64,000 bases of DNA from Silene conica (Eukaryota > Streptophyta > Magnoliopsida > Caryophyllales > Caryophyllaceae), in contig CM055315.2 of assembly GCA_029255685.2 (NCBI GenBank), positions 71,763,681 through 71,827,680 on the forward strand. Reading direction: 5' to 3'. The notes below the pieces were generated by a model. The model did no database searches and was not told the DNA's origin. It saw nothing but the letters and a program-made list of their open reading frames with translations. Numbering within the stretch: position 1 is the first letter of the stretch; every line of letters begins with the position of its first letter. The position numbers and the translations under genes were made by a program. Shown here in pieces: positions 36,748-49,199 of this stretch.

Positions 36748-36760
36748 TGGTATCAGAGCC
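36748..36760 (+). promoter_or_regulatory. Primer-binding site of Copia-X
   Basis: TGGTATCAGAGCC complements the 3' end of initiator tRNA-Met and lies 54 bp before the gag start. Confidence 0.85.
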
Positions 36761-36813
36761 TCGTGCTCTTGATAGCCTAATCGCTTGAGATTGATCCTTC
36801 TATTGATTCTACT

Positions 36814-37516
36814 ATGGATTCTAAACACCTCAAGTGTCCTATCTTCGATGGAAAGAACTGCAGCTTGTGGAAGAATATGATGGCCCACTACATCCAGGGA
36901 TGTGACTTGGAATGCTGGAAGATCAACCAAACTGGACCAAAGAAAATCTTGGTCGCCGCTGCTAACGGAACCACATACGAAAAGATGGAAAGTGACTATG
37001 TAGAAGCAGATTACAAGATCGTCGAGAAAAATTCAAAAGCCATGAGTCTACTTCAAAACGGTATGCTTACTTCTGAATTTGATCGTTTCTCCTCTTGTAA
37101 TTCGGCCAAAGAAATATGGGACGGCCTAGAACTTGCCTATGAAGGAACCACCGTAGTCAAAAAACATCGCATAGACTTGCTGATTCAAAGATATGAACTT
37201 TTCACTATGGAGAAGAATGAATCTATTGATAGCATGTCTGCACGATTTTCTTGCATATTAAATGAACTACGGAATCTTGGTAGGAAGTATGACTCTAAGG
37301 ACATAGTTCGAAAAGTCCTTAGAAGCCTTACCAAAAAATGGCAACCGAAAGTCACTGCCATCGAGGAAGCTCGTGATCTCACGACCTTAACCTACCAAGA
37401 ACTTATCGGATCTCTAATAGCTCACGAGATCATGTTAAACAAAGATGATGATGATCATCCCGAAGGCAAAAGTGTTGCCTTACAAGCCTCTACGAGCGAA
37501 GAGTGCGAACCAGAAA
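36814..37516 (+). pseudogene. gag: Copia-X gag, 5' part
   Basis: Starts MDSKHLKCPIFDGKNCSLWK and continues as a UBN2-type Copia gag (PxFDGxNxxxWK, then CNSAKEIWDGLE and YQELIGSLIAHE blocks). It builds the element's capsid. The frame is cut at 37516 by Gypsy-Z and resumes in the same reading frame at 47643. The long gag with an acidic and coiled-coil extension resembles Sirevirus-type Copia elements (inference). Confidence 0.88.
37512..37516. repeat. Target-site duplication of Gypsy-Z, left
   Basis: AGAAA directly before the left LTR, repeated at 47638-47642 directly after the right LTR. Confidence 0.92.
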
Positions 37517-40258
37517 TGTGAACCCCCGCGATTTAGCGGAAAAATAAACATAAAAGAACACGAAAAATATGAGATTTTTAAAACTTTTATTGCAGAATTA
37601 AATAACTAACATGCGAAGGTTCAAACTAAACTAAAAGCGCGGAAATAAAAGAAACCATGCTAGTTATACAAACATAGTAAAGAGTGTAGGGGGAAAAGAT
37701 ATCCCACGAATAGAAACATAACGTAAGGTAGTCTAGCGATACGAAGTGAAACTAAAGTCCAAGGGTAAGTGCTCGCTAGCCCACATGTCTCACCCAACCA
37801 CTGCTTCACAAACTTGTCATTCATGAAACATGAACGCCACACTCAGTGGGGAGTAACTCAAGGTTCTCCCAGCCACTTCACGTCAGAATACAAATAGATA
37901 ACAAGAAGAACATATTGTATATGGAGTAGTACATGTGAATATGAGAAATATCAAAGCGTGATACTCAAAATCAGGTAAACAACCAGGTGATCGACTCAGA
38001 GACCAACACTTGATGGCATGTCCAATAATCACACAAACAACAACAACCAAGAATAGTATGAACGCCGTCAGGTAGCATAACCGCTACAACTGACAGTTAG
38101 GGAGTATAACCGCTCCACTAACAGGCTAGGGCGTATAACCGCACCCTAGCTACCGGAGCGCATAACCACGTCATCCGGATACTATGTATAGCGCATAACC
38201 GACAACTATATGCCTAAGACCCGGCCAGACCTCTCGATGTAATAACCTACACCGAACGACACACGGGGACCGGGCCGCATAACCACGGACACCGACCAAT
38301 CCCGAACATAGTTAGATAAAATCCCATAACAGGAGTGGCGGTTGTTCATTACAGTGATACACAAATCGTATCACCGCTATCTATTCACAACCAAGGCAAC
38401 ATGACCGTTACCAACACAATTTAGGGTGACATAACCGTCACCTAAACACAAGCAAGGCAACATAACCGTCACCCAACTCATCTTAAGATAATATAACCGT
38501 CATCAAAACACAATTTAAGCTAACATAACTGTTAACCAACTCATTTACATACAAGAGCCAACAATCAATAAATAAGACAACACTTAAGTCCATTCCATAC
38601 GGGAGAAGAATAAACGAAACTGATTAATAAACATAAGTCTTAAAAGCGTTTTACATTTTAGCTGTCCTCTGCCGTAAAATTCATAATTAATTCAAATAAA
38701 ATCGAAATGATACACGGCCAACTGGGTCAGATTAATAAGACTTTTATCTACAATATTTGTCAAAAAACATTTTCAAAATACGAACTTAACTGGGGGTTAT
38801 TGTCTGATCTTTACAGTGTGTCAGAAATCGTCACACAAAATGTATTGCTTCATAAAACGGGTTTAACAAATCATTTTGGGGCAAAAAAAACTCCTAACAT
38901 CATCTAAACGCTTCATAGTTTAATTATTGAAAAGGACCAGAATAGTTTCAAAGTATAAAAATGGTTTTCGAAACAATCTTTGAGCTACTGTCCGTTCGGC
39001 GAGTATTTCAGCGCAATGTTCGTAAATAATTTATTGTGAACAAACGACATGCAAGAAAATTACGACCTTTTAGAGGTAGACTCTACTCTTAAAACAAACA
39101 GGGGTCTCTTTTCAATATTTTCAAAGACGGATACTCTAAAATGTCGAAATAAATTGTACAAAACAATGGACAGATTTATCAAGGTGCTGAAACTTATCAA
39201 ATAACCAAAGTAAACCAAGCATTATGAACTTGAAATACTATCAAACTAATCATCCTCAAAGATCACAACCTATTTTAACAATGCAATTCCTAATGAATTT
39301 CCAACTAGAATATCATCCAACACAACCATGCAAAATGAAATTCATCCAAACATATGATTTATGAACTTAATCATGTCACTATTTAACCAAACACAATTCT
39401 AGTATACTAAACATTACTAGCATATAGAACACATGCAAACATAGACGATAAGTCGAGTAACCCATCACCGTTATTTTTTAGTCTAAACTCTCGTCAATCC
39501 CGTATGTATCACCCTCCGGACCACTTGTCTCGAATCCTACAAACAAAAGGAGATGTTAAAAACGGAAGTAACTAGTTTGGGTCAAAGCTTGGATTTCGAA
39601 ATTAGTAAGGAAGATGAGGAGATGAAAACTTCTTATTTAGACAGGTGGGGAACGACGAGACGAGAATAATGGCGCGAGAATCGTCGAAAACGGATAAGAA
39701 ACGAAGATTTTACGACCGTTTTACGGTTTGTGCACAACAATGGTGTCCCTCTTATTTTTTTGTGTTTTGTGAGTTTTTTCTGAACGAAAATGAAGGATTT
39801 GAAGAAGAAGGAAGGAAGAGGATGACCTTGGGCAACAAGGCAAGGTTTAATACTTAGCCAAGTGTCCCAAAGGACATGTGGAAGAGAGTAAAGAGTAAGC
39901 AACGAGCGTGGGTCTCGTTAGCGGATGGTCCGTGACAGCCTTTCGTATTTTTGGCATAATGTCCTCCACAAAACTCGTAATGAGGTGTTTTCGGTGGCGT
40001 TGGAAAGCTAAGAAAAAGAGCTAAAAGTTTTATTTTATAAGCAAGAGCTAAATATGTCTTTAAAATATCTCAAAATTAGTAACAAGGACAGAGTAGTTGT
40101 TCGTAGTTTAAGGAGTATAGGTTTAAGACGGGCATTTTTAAATATCGTTGTCAAAAACGATAAAATTTAGATGGGAATATTATTTATAGGATCATACTTA
40201 TTATTGAAAATAGGATTTTAATAATATAAGATAACTTGGAATTTATCGGGGTGTTACA
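37517..40258 (-). repeat. Gypsy-Z 3' LTR (2742 bp)
   Basis: Runs from TGTGAACCCC to GGTGTTACA. On the element's own strand it starts TGTAACACCCCG. It contains the hairpin array at 38067-38536. The plus-strand ORF at 38707-38907 and the short ORFs near 39645 are not gene-like. Nothing else is recognised. Confidence 0.93.
38067..38536 (-). repeat. Array of hairpins with ATAACC loop (left LTR)
   Basis: About twelve short inverted repeats, each around a central ATAACC (variants ATGACC, ATAACT). Examples: GTAGC and GCTAC around 38077-38082; GCTAGGG (38125-38131) with CCCTAGC (38144-38150); CCGGA (38153-38157) with TCCGG (38174-38178); TATAG (38187-38191) with CTATA (38206-38210); GGTGAC (38425-38430) with GTCACC (38437-38442). 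Arms differ between units but pair within each unit. On the element's strand the loop reads GGTTAT. Confidence 0.85.
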
Positions 40259-40260
40259 AT

Positions 40261-40273
40261 CTTCCCTCCTTTT
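40261..40273 (-). promoter_or_regulatory. Polypurine tract of Gypsy-Z
   Basis: On the minus strand AAAAGGAGGGAAG lies just before the 3' LTR; it would prime plus-strand DNA synthesis. Confidence 0.8.
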
Positions 40274-40315
40274 AAAAAGTTTCGTCCTCGAAACTTGAAG
40301 AAGAAAGGGTTTTAC

Positions 40316-43300
40316 CTAGATGAACAAATACGGATACTTGGTTTGCAAGGAAGCTTCTGTCTCCCACGTCTCTTCCTCCACTTCACCGCATCTCCAAAGC
40401 ACTTTCACCAAAGGCACTACCTTGCTTCTTAGCTTTTGATTCTTACGATCCAAAATTCTCAAAGGCCGCTCTTCAAAGGCGAGGTTCGGCTCTAGATCGG
40501 GAATCTCGTGATGAAGAATATGGCTCAGATCGCTCACATACTTTCGAAGTTGAGAAACATGAAAAAATTATGAACCTTGCCCAAATTAGGTGGCAAGTCC
40601 AAGCGGTAAGCGACATCACCAATTCTTTTCATTATCTCGTATGGTCCAATGTACTTAGGGCTTAATTTTCCTTTCAACCCAAATCGCTTAATTCCTTTCA
40701 TTGGTGAAACCTTAAGGAAACCACGATCACCCACATCAAACTCAAACGGTCGACGGCGGATGTCGGCATAGGATTTCTGACAATCTTGGGCGGCTTTCAT
40801 CGTTCCACGAATTAACTGGACATGATCAACGGTCTCGCCGGCTAACTGCTCGGGTCCTAAACCACGAACATCACTGGATTGATCCCAACAAATCGGGCTA
40901 CGACACTTCCTACCGTAAAGAGCTTCATACGGAGCCATCTTGATCGAAGCATGGTAACTATTGTTGTACGAAAACTCAACCAAAGGTAAGCATTTCACCA
41001 AACTAGCTTGAAAATCCAAAGCACATGCACGAAGTAACTCCTCAAGGGTCTGAATCGTCCTCTCAGTCTGACCATCGGTCGTGGCATGAAACGCTGTACT
41101 CATCAAAAAACGACTACCCATAGCCTCCTGAAGGGCCTTCTAGAACCTCGAACAGAAACGAGGATCACGGTCCGAAACGATGTCCTTAGGGATACCATGG
41201 TATCTCACAATCTCATCCACGTAAGCCTTTGCAAGCTTGTCCAAGTTCCATGTTTCTTTAATAGGGATGAATCTAGCTCACTTAGTTAAACGATCAACTA
41301 TTACCCAAACGGCATCCTTGCCTCCAACGGTCTTCGGTAACGCCATTACAAAGTCCATAGATATTGATTCCCATTTCCATAACGGAATTTCCAAAGATTG
41401 CAACAATCCACCAGGTCTCTTATGCGCAATCTTGACCCTTGGACAAGTCAAACACTTTCCCACGTACTCTACAACATCGCTCTTCATTCTAGGCCACCAA
41501 AACTGGAGCTTCAAGTCATTATGCATCTTGTCACCTCCCGGATGAATAGAATATGGGGACAAATGTGCTTCGTCTAAAACCTTCTTTCTCAAGGCGAAAA
41601 CATCAGGGACATACAAACGGCCACGGAATCTGAGGTAACCGCTAGCATCTACCTCGAAATCTTTCGCTTCACCACTGGCTATCTTAGCTTGGAACTTCTT
41701 AAAAGTCGCATCCTCGTCCAAATTATCTCGAATCTCGCGGTAAAGCACGGGCTCAACAGACATAGCACCCAAATAGTCGAACCCTCTCTCAACGAACTCC
41801 AGGTTTAACTTCCGGAACTCAACACAAAGTTCATCGGACAGAACACGAACAACGCTCAAGGAATGAGTCGTCTTCCTACTAAGAGCATCGGCCACAACAT
41901 TAGCCTTACCTTCGTGATAAAGCATCTCTACGTCGTAATCCTTAACCAACTCTAACCAACGACGCTGTCTCATATTAAGGTCCTTTTGGGTAAAGATATA
42001 CCTCAAACTCTTATGGTCAGTGTAGATTCGACAATGAGATCCAATAAGGTAATGTTTCCATATCTTTAAGGCATGCACAAAAGCAGCTAACTCAAGATCA
42101 TGGGTCGGATAGTTCACCTCGTGAACTCTCAGCTGTCTCGAGACATAAGCCACCACTTTTTGGTTTTGCATCAATACACAACCTAAACCCATCTTTGAAG
42201 CATCGCAGAAGACATCAAAGTCAACACCTTCCTCAGGCAAGGTCAATACCGGCGCGGTAGTCAACCTAGTCTTCAACTCTTGGAATGCTTCCTCACAACT
42301 CTTGGACCATAGAAACTTGGTTTCCTTCTTTAAAAGTTGAGTCATAGGCCTAGCCAACTTGGAGAAATTCTTAACAAATCGATGATAGTAACCGGCTAAA
42401 CCCAAGAAGCTACGAATTTCACCGATATCTTTCGGACTCTTCCAATCTACGACAGCCTCAATCTTCGATGGGTCCACCATCACACCCTCACTCGAAATTA
42501 CATGACCAAGGAAAGACACTTTAGGCAACCAAAACTCACACTTAGAAAACTTGGCATACCACTTCTGGCTACGAAGAATCCCTAGGACAATGCGAAGATG
42601 TTCGGCATGGTCCTCTTCGGTCTTGGAGTAGATCAAGATATCATTAATAAACACTACCACACACTTGTCAAGGTACTCACGAAAGGTGCGGTTCATCTGG
42701 TCCATGAAGATGGCAGGGGCATTGGTTAGACCAAATGGCATAACTTTAAACTCATAATGTCCATAACGGGTACTAAAAGCAGTCTGGGCTATATCGGTCT
42801 CTCGAACGGGGATCTGGTGATACCCCGATCTCAAATCAATGTTGGAGAAGCAAGAAGCACCACGAAGCTGATCAAACAAGTCTTCAATCCTCGACAACGG
42901 GTACTTATTCTTTATGGTAACACGATTCAACTCTCGGTAGTCAATGCAAAGTCTCATGGAACCATCTTTCTTTTTCACGAACAAAACTGGAGCACCCCAA
43001 GGTGAGGCACTAGGACGAATGAACCCTTTCTCAATCATCTCCTCAAGTTGCTTCTTCAATTCCTTAAGATCAGGAGGAGCCATGCGGTAAGGAGCTTTTG
43101 CGATCGGTGCGGTTCCGGGCACCAACTCAATCGAGAACTCTACATCTCTCTCAGGAGGAATCCCGGGCAACTCATCGGGGAACACATCGGCGAAGTCACG
43201 AACAACGGGCACTGTGTCAAGCTTTGGCAGAGCAGCATCGGTAGAAAAAACAACACACAAGAAGGTTTGACAACCTTTCCTTATTAGATTGGAGGCTTTC

Positions 43301-43850
43301 ATAGAAGAGATAAGGCGAATTCCTTCACGGGGATGAGTTCCCTTATATGAGACACGGATTCCAAGAGGACTTTTTAGACACAACTTTTGATCTCGGCATT
43401 CGAAACTAGCATGATAGCGGGAAAGCCAATCCATGCCAAGTATGATGTCAAACTCTTCGACTGGGAAACGGAGAAGGTTTGAGGGAAAAGCCACATTAGT
43501 GATCATGATAGGAACATCCATGTATGAAGATGAACAAGAGATGATTTCTCCAGATGGTAAGGAAATAGAAGTCTCCTCACAAGGTGTAGACTTAAGATTG
43601 AATCTATCCGAACACTTGGTTGATATAAATGACAAAGAAGCACCGGTATCGAATAAAATAAGGCAAGCAAGATTATGTACGGAAAACATACCGGCAATTA
43701 TATCAGGGTGAGCCTCGGCCTCCGCTCGGCTCATGACAAAAATAGTACCCTTAGGCTTAGGCTTAAAAGGAGTAATACTTTTCTTCTCGGGACAATCTCT
43801 AGCGCGATGGCCCGACTTCTTGCACTCAAAACAAAGGAGGGTTGAGCCTT
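40316..43850 (-). pseudogene. pol: Gypsy-Z pol polyprotein, broken
   Basis: Main frame 43734-41278: second zinc knuckle upstream of it (C-X2-C-X4-H-X4-C, about 43800-43840), protease with FDTGAS, reverse transcriptase, RNase H (FCDASK, YTDHKSL, ADALSRK) and integrase with a zinc-binding HPGGDKM block. Breaks: TGA at 41278-41280 and TAG at 41140-41142 inside integrase, and a frameshift near 40560 before the chromodomain-like tail (40316-40537). The RT catalytic motif reads FINDILIYS (Asn codon at 42643-42645) where FIDDILIYS is usual, so the enzyme should be dead even without the stops. The remaining integrase (40534-41121) includes TDGQTERTIQ. Confidence 0.92.
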
Positions 43851-44723
43851 ACAATCAACTCCCGGATGCCATGGAGCTTTGCATCGGAAACAAACACGGC
43901 TCTGGGAAGGTGCAGCTTGGCTGGGTTGAGGACGAGAGGCTTGGTTGTTAGGCACAAACCTCCGCTTGTTGAAATTGGAAGTAGAAGATGGAGGCACATA
44001 TGGCCTTTTTCCGTGGTAAGACGGACGGGAAGAAGTATGAGTAGAGAAAGACTTGATCTCATCTTCAATCGACTTGATGGAAGTCTCCGCCCAAATAGCA
44101 TCATCGTAGACCGCCACAAAAGAGGTAGAGTCGTGGCGCACCATACTTGCTATCTTCGGAGAAAGCTTGCTTTTGTAGAAGTACACCTTGTCATCTTCCT
44201 CCTTGACAAACTTGGTTGCAAAATGAGCAAGTTCATTGAATTTGTCGGTGAAGGCTTGCACCGATAGCTTTCCTTGCCGGAAGTCCATGAATTCCTTCAT
44301 CCTTTGTTGCTTCAGCTCATTAGGGTAGAACCTAGTCTCCACCATTGCCTTGAAACCGTTCCAGTCAAAAGTCGGGTCAATGGTCACTGTCGGGCTTGTC
44401 ATTGCCCACCATCTATCGGCCTCACGGACTAAGAAGTGAGAGGCAAGCTTGACTTTTTTATGCTTCGGCACATCATACATCGATAAACCCTTTTCCATCT
44501 CACAAAACCACTCGGTAAGAGCCAAATGGTCGACTTCTCCACCATAAGCTTTAGTGTTGGATAATTGGCTTGCGACCCAAGCAAAGCCACCTTGAAGGTT
44601 AGCATCATTCCTAGGAGGAGTAGCCACATGACTATTGAGTTGCTCTTGGTGGTTTTGTTGATTCTGAAGGACTTGCAAAAGAGCTTGCATGATAGCATTT
44701 TTGGAGTTTGCCGGCCTCACCAT
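43731..44723 (-). pseudogene. gag: Gypsy-Z gag
   Basis: Retrotransposon gag domain (about 44100-44560, with ADRWWAMTS and the NELKQQRMKEFMDFRQG block) followed by a zinc knuckle CFRCKAPWHPGVDC. The start is placed at the Met codon at 44723 (MVRPANSK); the frame is open further upstream to 44768. Near 43835-43850 the frame changes between the first and second zinc knuckles, so gag ends in an out-of-frame tail. This could be a mutation or a frameshift used for gag-pol expression; with other damage present, mutation is more likely. Confidence 0.85.
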
Positions 44724-44768
44724 CCTTCTACAATGCAAGAGCAAACGGGTTACCATAGCAATTAGCAA

Positions 44769-44885
44769 TCACATAAAGACTACAAACTTAGGTCCTTAAT
44801 GTCTACCCAATCTCTCAGTTATTATTCAAGTTTTGGTCAAGTTATGGTTGGGGGAAAACACGTGTGTGCGTCAGGAGCAACTTAG
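44769..44885 (-). other. Gypsy-Z leader
   Basis: Short untranslated stretch between the primer site and gag; no feature seen. Confidence 0.6.
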
Positions 44886-44897
44886 GCTTTGATACCA
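44886..44897 (-). promoter_or_regulatory. Primer-binding site of Gypsy-Z
   Basis: On the minus strand TGGTATCAAAGC, two bases after the end of the 5' LTR. It differs from the usual initiator tRNA-Met complement by one base (A for G). Confidence 0.8.
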
Positions 44898-44899
44898 AC

Positions 44900-47637
44900 T
44901 GTGAACCCCCGCGATTTAGCGGAAAAATAAACATAAAAGAACACGAAAAATACGATATTTTTAAAACTTTTATTGCAGAATTAAATAACTAACATGCGAA
45001 GGTTCAAACTAAAATAAAAGCGCGGAAATAAAAGAAACCATGCTAGTTATACAAACATAGTAAAGAGTGTACGGGGAAAAGATATCCCACGAATAGAAAC
45101 ATAACGTAAGGTAGTCTAGCGATACGAAGTGAAACTAAAGTCTAAGGGTAAGTGCTCGCTAGCCCACATGTCTCACCCAACCACTGCTTCACAAACTTGT
45201 CATTCATGAAACATGAACGCCACAGTTAGTGGGGAGTAACACAGGGTTCTCCCAGCCACTTCACGTCAGAATACAAATAGATAACAAGAAGAACATATTG
45301 TATATGGAGTAGTACATGTGAATATGGGAAATATCAAAGCGTGATACTCAAAATCAGGTAAACAACCAGGTGATCGACACAGAGACCAACACTTGATGGC
45401 ATGTCCAATCACACAAACAACAACAGCCAAGAATAGAATGAACGCCGTCAGGTAGCATAACCGCTACAACTGACAGTTAGGGAGTATAACCGCTCCACTA
45501 ACAGGCTAGGGCGTATAATCGCGCCCTAGCTACCGGAGCGCATAACCACGTCATCCGGATACTATGTATAGCGCATAACCGACAACTATATGCCTAAGAC
45601 CTGGCCAGACCTCTCGATGCAATAACCTACACCGAACGACACACGGGGACCGGGCCGCATAACCACGAACACCGACCAATCTTGAACATAGTTAGATAAA
45701 ATCCCATAACAAGAGTGGCGTTTGTTCATTACAGTGATACACAAATCGTATCACCGCTAACTATTCACAACCAAGGCAACATAACCGTTACCAACACAAT
45801 TTAGGGTGACATAACCGTCACCTAAACATAAGCAAGGCAACATAACCGTCACCCAACTCATCTTAAAATAACATAACCGTCATCAAAATACAATTTAAGC
45901 TAATATAACCGTTAACCAACTGATTTACATACAAGAGCCAACAATTGATAAATAAGACAACACTTAAGTCAATTCCATACGGGAGAAGAATAAACGAAAC
46001 TGATTAATAAACACAAGTCTTAAAAGCGTTTTACATTTCAGCTGTCCTCTGCCGTAAAATTCATAATTAATTCAAATAAAATCTAAATGATACATGGCCA
46101 ACTGGGTAAGATTAATAAGACTTTTATCTACAATATTTGTCAGATAAACATTTTCAAAATACGAACTTAACAGGGGGTTATTGTCTGATCTTTACAGTGT
46201 GTCAGAAATCGTCACACAAAATGTATTGCTTCATAAACGGGTTTAACAAAGCATTTTGGGGCAAAACAAACTCCTAAAATCATCTAAACTCTTCAAAGTT
46301 TAATTATTGAAAAGGACCAGAATAGTTTCAAAGCATAAAAATGGTTTTCGAAACAATCTATGAGCTACTGTCCGTTCTACGACTATTTCAGCGCAATGTT
46401 CGTAAATAATTTATTGTGAACAAACGACATGCAAGAAAATTACGAAATATTAGAGGTAGACTCTACAATTAAAACAAACAGGGGCTCTTTTCAATATTTT
46501 CAAAGATGGATACTCTAAGATGTCGAAATAAATTGTACAAAACAATGGACAGATTTGTCAAGGTGCTGAAACTTATCAAATAACCAAAGTAAACCAAGCA
46601 TTATGAACTTGAAAGACTATCAAACTAATTATCCTCAAAGATCACAATCTAATTTAAAAATGCAATTCCTAATGAATTTCCAACTAGAATATCATCCAAC
46701 ACAACCATGCAAAATGAAATTCATCCAAACATATGATTTATGAACTTAATCATGTCACTATTTAACCAAACACAATTCTAGTATACTAAACATTACTAGC
46801 ATATAGAACACATGCAAACATAGACGATAAGTCGAGTTACCCATCACCGTTACCTTTTAGTCTAAACTCTCGTCAATCTCGTATGTATCGCCCTCCGGAC
46901 CAGTTGACTTGAATCCTACAAACAAAAGGAATGTTAAAACGGAAGTAACTAGGTTGGGTCAAAGCTTGGATTTCGAAATTAGTAAGGAAGAGGAGGAGAT
47001 GAAAACCTCTCATTTATACATATGGGGAACGACGAGACGAGAATAATGGCGCGAGAATCGTCGAAAACGGATAAGAAACGAAGATTTTACGACCGTTTTA
47101 CGGTTTGTGCACAACAATGGTGTCCCTCTTATTTTTTTGTGTTTTGTGAGTTTTTTCTGAACGAAAATGAAGGATTTGAAGAAGAAGGAAGGAAGAGGAT
47201 GACCTTGGGCAGCAAGGCAAGGTTTAATACTTAGCCAAGTGTCCCAAAGGACATGTGGAAGAGAGTAAAGAGTAAGCAACGAGCGTGGGTCTCGTTAGCG
47301 GATGGTCCGTGACAGCCTTTCGTATTTTTGGCATAATTTCCTCCACAGAACTCGTAATGAGGTCTTTTTGGTGGCGTTAGAAAGCTAAGAAAAAGAGATA
47401 ATACTTTTATTTTATAAGCAAGAGCTAAATATGCCTTTAAAATATCTCAAAATTACTAACACGGACAGAGTAGTTGTTCGTAGTTTAAGGAGAGTATAGG
47501 TTTAAGACGGACATTTTAAAATATCGTTGTCAAAAACGATAAAATTTAGATGGGAATATTATTTATAGGATCATACTTATTAGTAAAAATAGGATTTTAA
47601 TAATATAAGATAACTTGGAATTTATCGGGGTGTTACA
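44900..47637 (-). repeat. Gypsy-Z 5' LTR (2738 bp)
   Basis: Runs from TGTGAACCCC to GGTGTTACA and is followed by the AGAAA duplication. It carries the second copy of the hairpin array. No gene inside. Confidence 0.93.
45447..45917 (-). repeat. Array of hairpins with ATAACC loop (right LTR)
   Basis: Counterpart of 38067-38536. Some stems pair better here: the third unit has GCGCCC instead of GCACCC facing GGGCGT, with loop ATAATC. The array probably lies in the R-U5 part and so in the 5' leader of the genomic RNA (inference from its distance to the LTR ends). Confidence 0.8.
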
Positions 47638-47642
47638 AGAAA

Positions 47643-48775
47643 TAGAAGATGAAACAGTTCTATTCGCAAGACGCTTCAAGAAGGTTATCTTCAAAGGAAT
47701 GTTCACTAAACCAAACAATAAGACCTATGACAAAAATAAGAATGAATCTAAGCAAACCTTCTTCAAACGAGGATGCTTCAGTTGTGGTGATCAAGGATTA
47801 TCCAAGTTGGGATAAGATCAAAGACAAATCCAAAAGAGAAAAGACCAAAACTGAATTCAAAAAGGTTATGCTCGCATCTTGCTGGGGAGAATTAGAATCC
47901 GAGGACGACGAGGACTCAGAAGAAGAAGAGGTAGCAAACCTGTGTCTAAGCAACATCAGTTTAGATCTAGTCTCCGACGATCATGATGATGATAAAGCAT
48001 CGCAATTTTGCCTCTCAGACGACGAAAACAAAGAGGTAAACTTTTTACAGCTTAAAAGTCAAGTTAAAAATTTGTCCAAGTCTGCTTTAATCAAATACTT
48101 TGAAAAAACCTTAGATCAATGTCACGAATAAAGTCTTGAAATATAGATGAGTTGAAAGAACAAATCCTTGATATCGCAGAGGAAAATCAACTTCTCAAGG
48201 CCAAAGCTAAGAAACTCAAATCCAAAGTTAACCTTGACGCAAATGTTAAATTGGAAATAGTAATGTCTGAGAAAAAGATTCGTGAGTCTAAAGTTATAGC
48301 TAATGAAGCTATAACATCAAAATTGAAAATCAACATTAAAGAGTTAGAATCTAAAGTTTTAGCCAATGAAGCTACAACTTCAGAATTGAGAAAGGCCAAT
48401 GAACTTCTAAAGTCTAAATCTACGACAATAGTTGTAGATGAAACTCATCAAGAAAAAGTTGAAATCCTCGAACAAAAAATCATGGATCTAGAACTCAACC
48501 TATCCAAAATTAAAAAGGAACATGCTCAAATAGTGTTCAATTTTAATAAGGATATTCAGGACTTAAAAGAATCTAACAACATTGGCCACACCTCTTGTAA
48601 AAAGGAAATAGATTCTATAAAAGACCTTCTTCTTCATGCACGAAAAGTTCACGACAAATGGGAAGGAAGTATTAACGTATTAAATTTCTTAACCGAACAA
48701 CCTGATAATAACATAAAGATGGGATACCAAGTTTACGAACACATAGTGAGTACAACCACAATGGAGGTTTATTAG
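47643..48775 (+). pseudogene. gag: Copia-X gag, 3' part, coiled coil
   Basis: Resumes the gag frame after Gypsy-Z. A partial zinc knuckle (CFSCGDQG) is followed by a frameshift near 47793: the first frame stops at 47815, the next is open to 48131 with an acidic stretch (ESEDDEDSEEEE), and a third (48152-48775) encodes a lysine/glutamate-rich coiled coil with heptad-like leucines and a repeated SKVIANEAITS-type motif. This order (knuckle, acidic part, long coiled coil) is known from gag of Sirevirus-like Copia elements. Protease and pol are missing: the element is cut at about 48775, where pararetrovirus sequence begins. Confidence 0.8.
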
Positions 48776-49199
48776 GATCAAAATTATTATATAAAGGAAG
48801 CTAGAACTATTATTAAGAACAAGAGTATAGAAGAGATTTTAAGAAGAAGTATATTTTGTGTGAATTTAGCTTGGTTTGCTTACTACCAAGTTTCTTCTAT
48901 TTATAGTACTCCAAAGGCATACATGATAAGTATTCATCATACACATTGCACCCTTTGGTGTTGCCTAAGTTTAGCCTAGTCATAAACTTACACCTATTGC
49001 TAGCATTTATACATTGCATACTACTTCATGCTTACACATATGCGTTGTATACTTTACACTTATTTATTTTATACCTAATTTTATATATTACAACCTACTA
49101 TTTTATTAGTACAACCTACTTTATTATTATTGACATGTCTTGGTGTGCTTTCTTCATTCCCCCTGTCTCCAAAAGAGAGCGGTGATCACATGGTGCTAT
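48776..49199 (-). promoter_or_regulatory. Pararetrovirus intergenic region and promoter
   Basis: No coding signal. On the minus strand a CTATAAATAG TATA box (48897-48906) is followed by an A/C-rich leader, as expected for the pregenomic RNA promoter. A purine-rich stretch with GGGGG lies near 49158-49182. Confidence 0.6.

Larger units (their letters stand above)
37517..47637 (-). mobile_element. Gypsy-Z retrotransposon (chromovirus type)
   Basis: A complete 10,121-bp element with LTRs of 2742 and 2738 bp, a 5-bp target-site duplication (AGAAA), primer site, gag, pol and polypurine tract in the expected order on the minus strand. LTR identity is about 96-97% by eye, so the insertion is not very recent. 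Large LTRs, two zinc knuckles and a chromodomain-like C terminus suggest a Tekay-like chromovirus (inference). Confidence 0.93.

Noticed and set aside
48152..48775. Host coiled-coil protein gene
   Set aside because: It lies directly downstream of Copia-X gag in the order known for long Copia gags, so it is element sequence.
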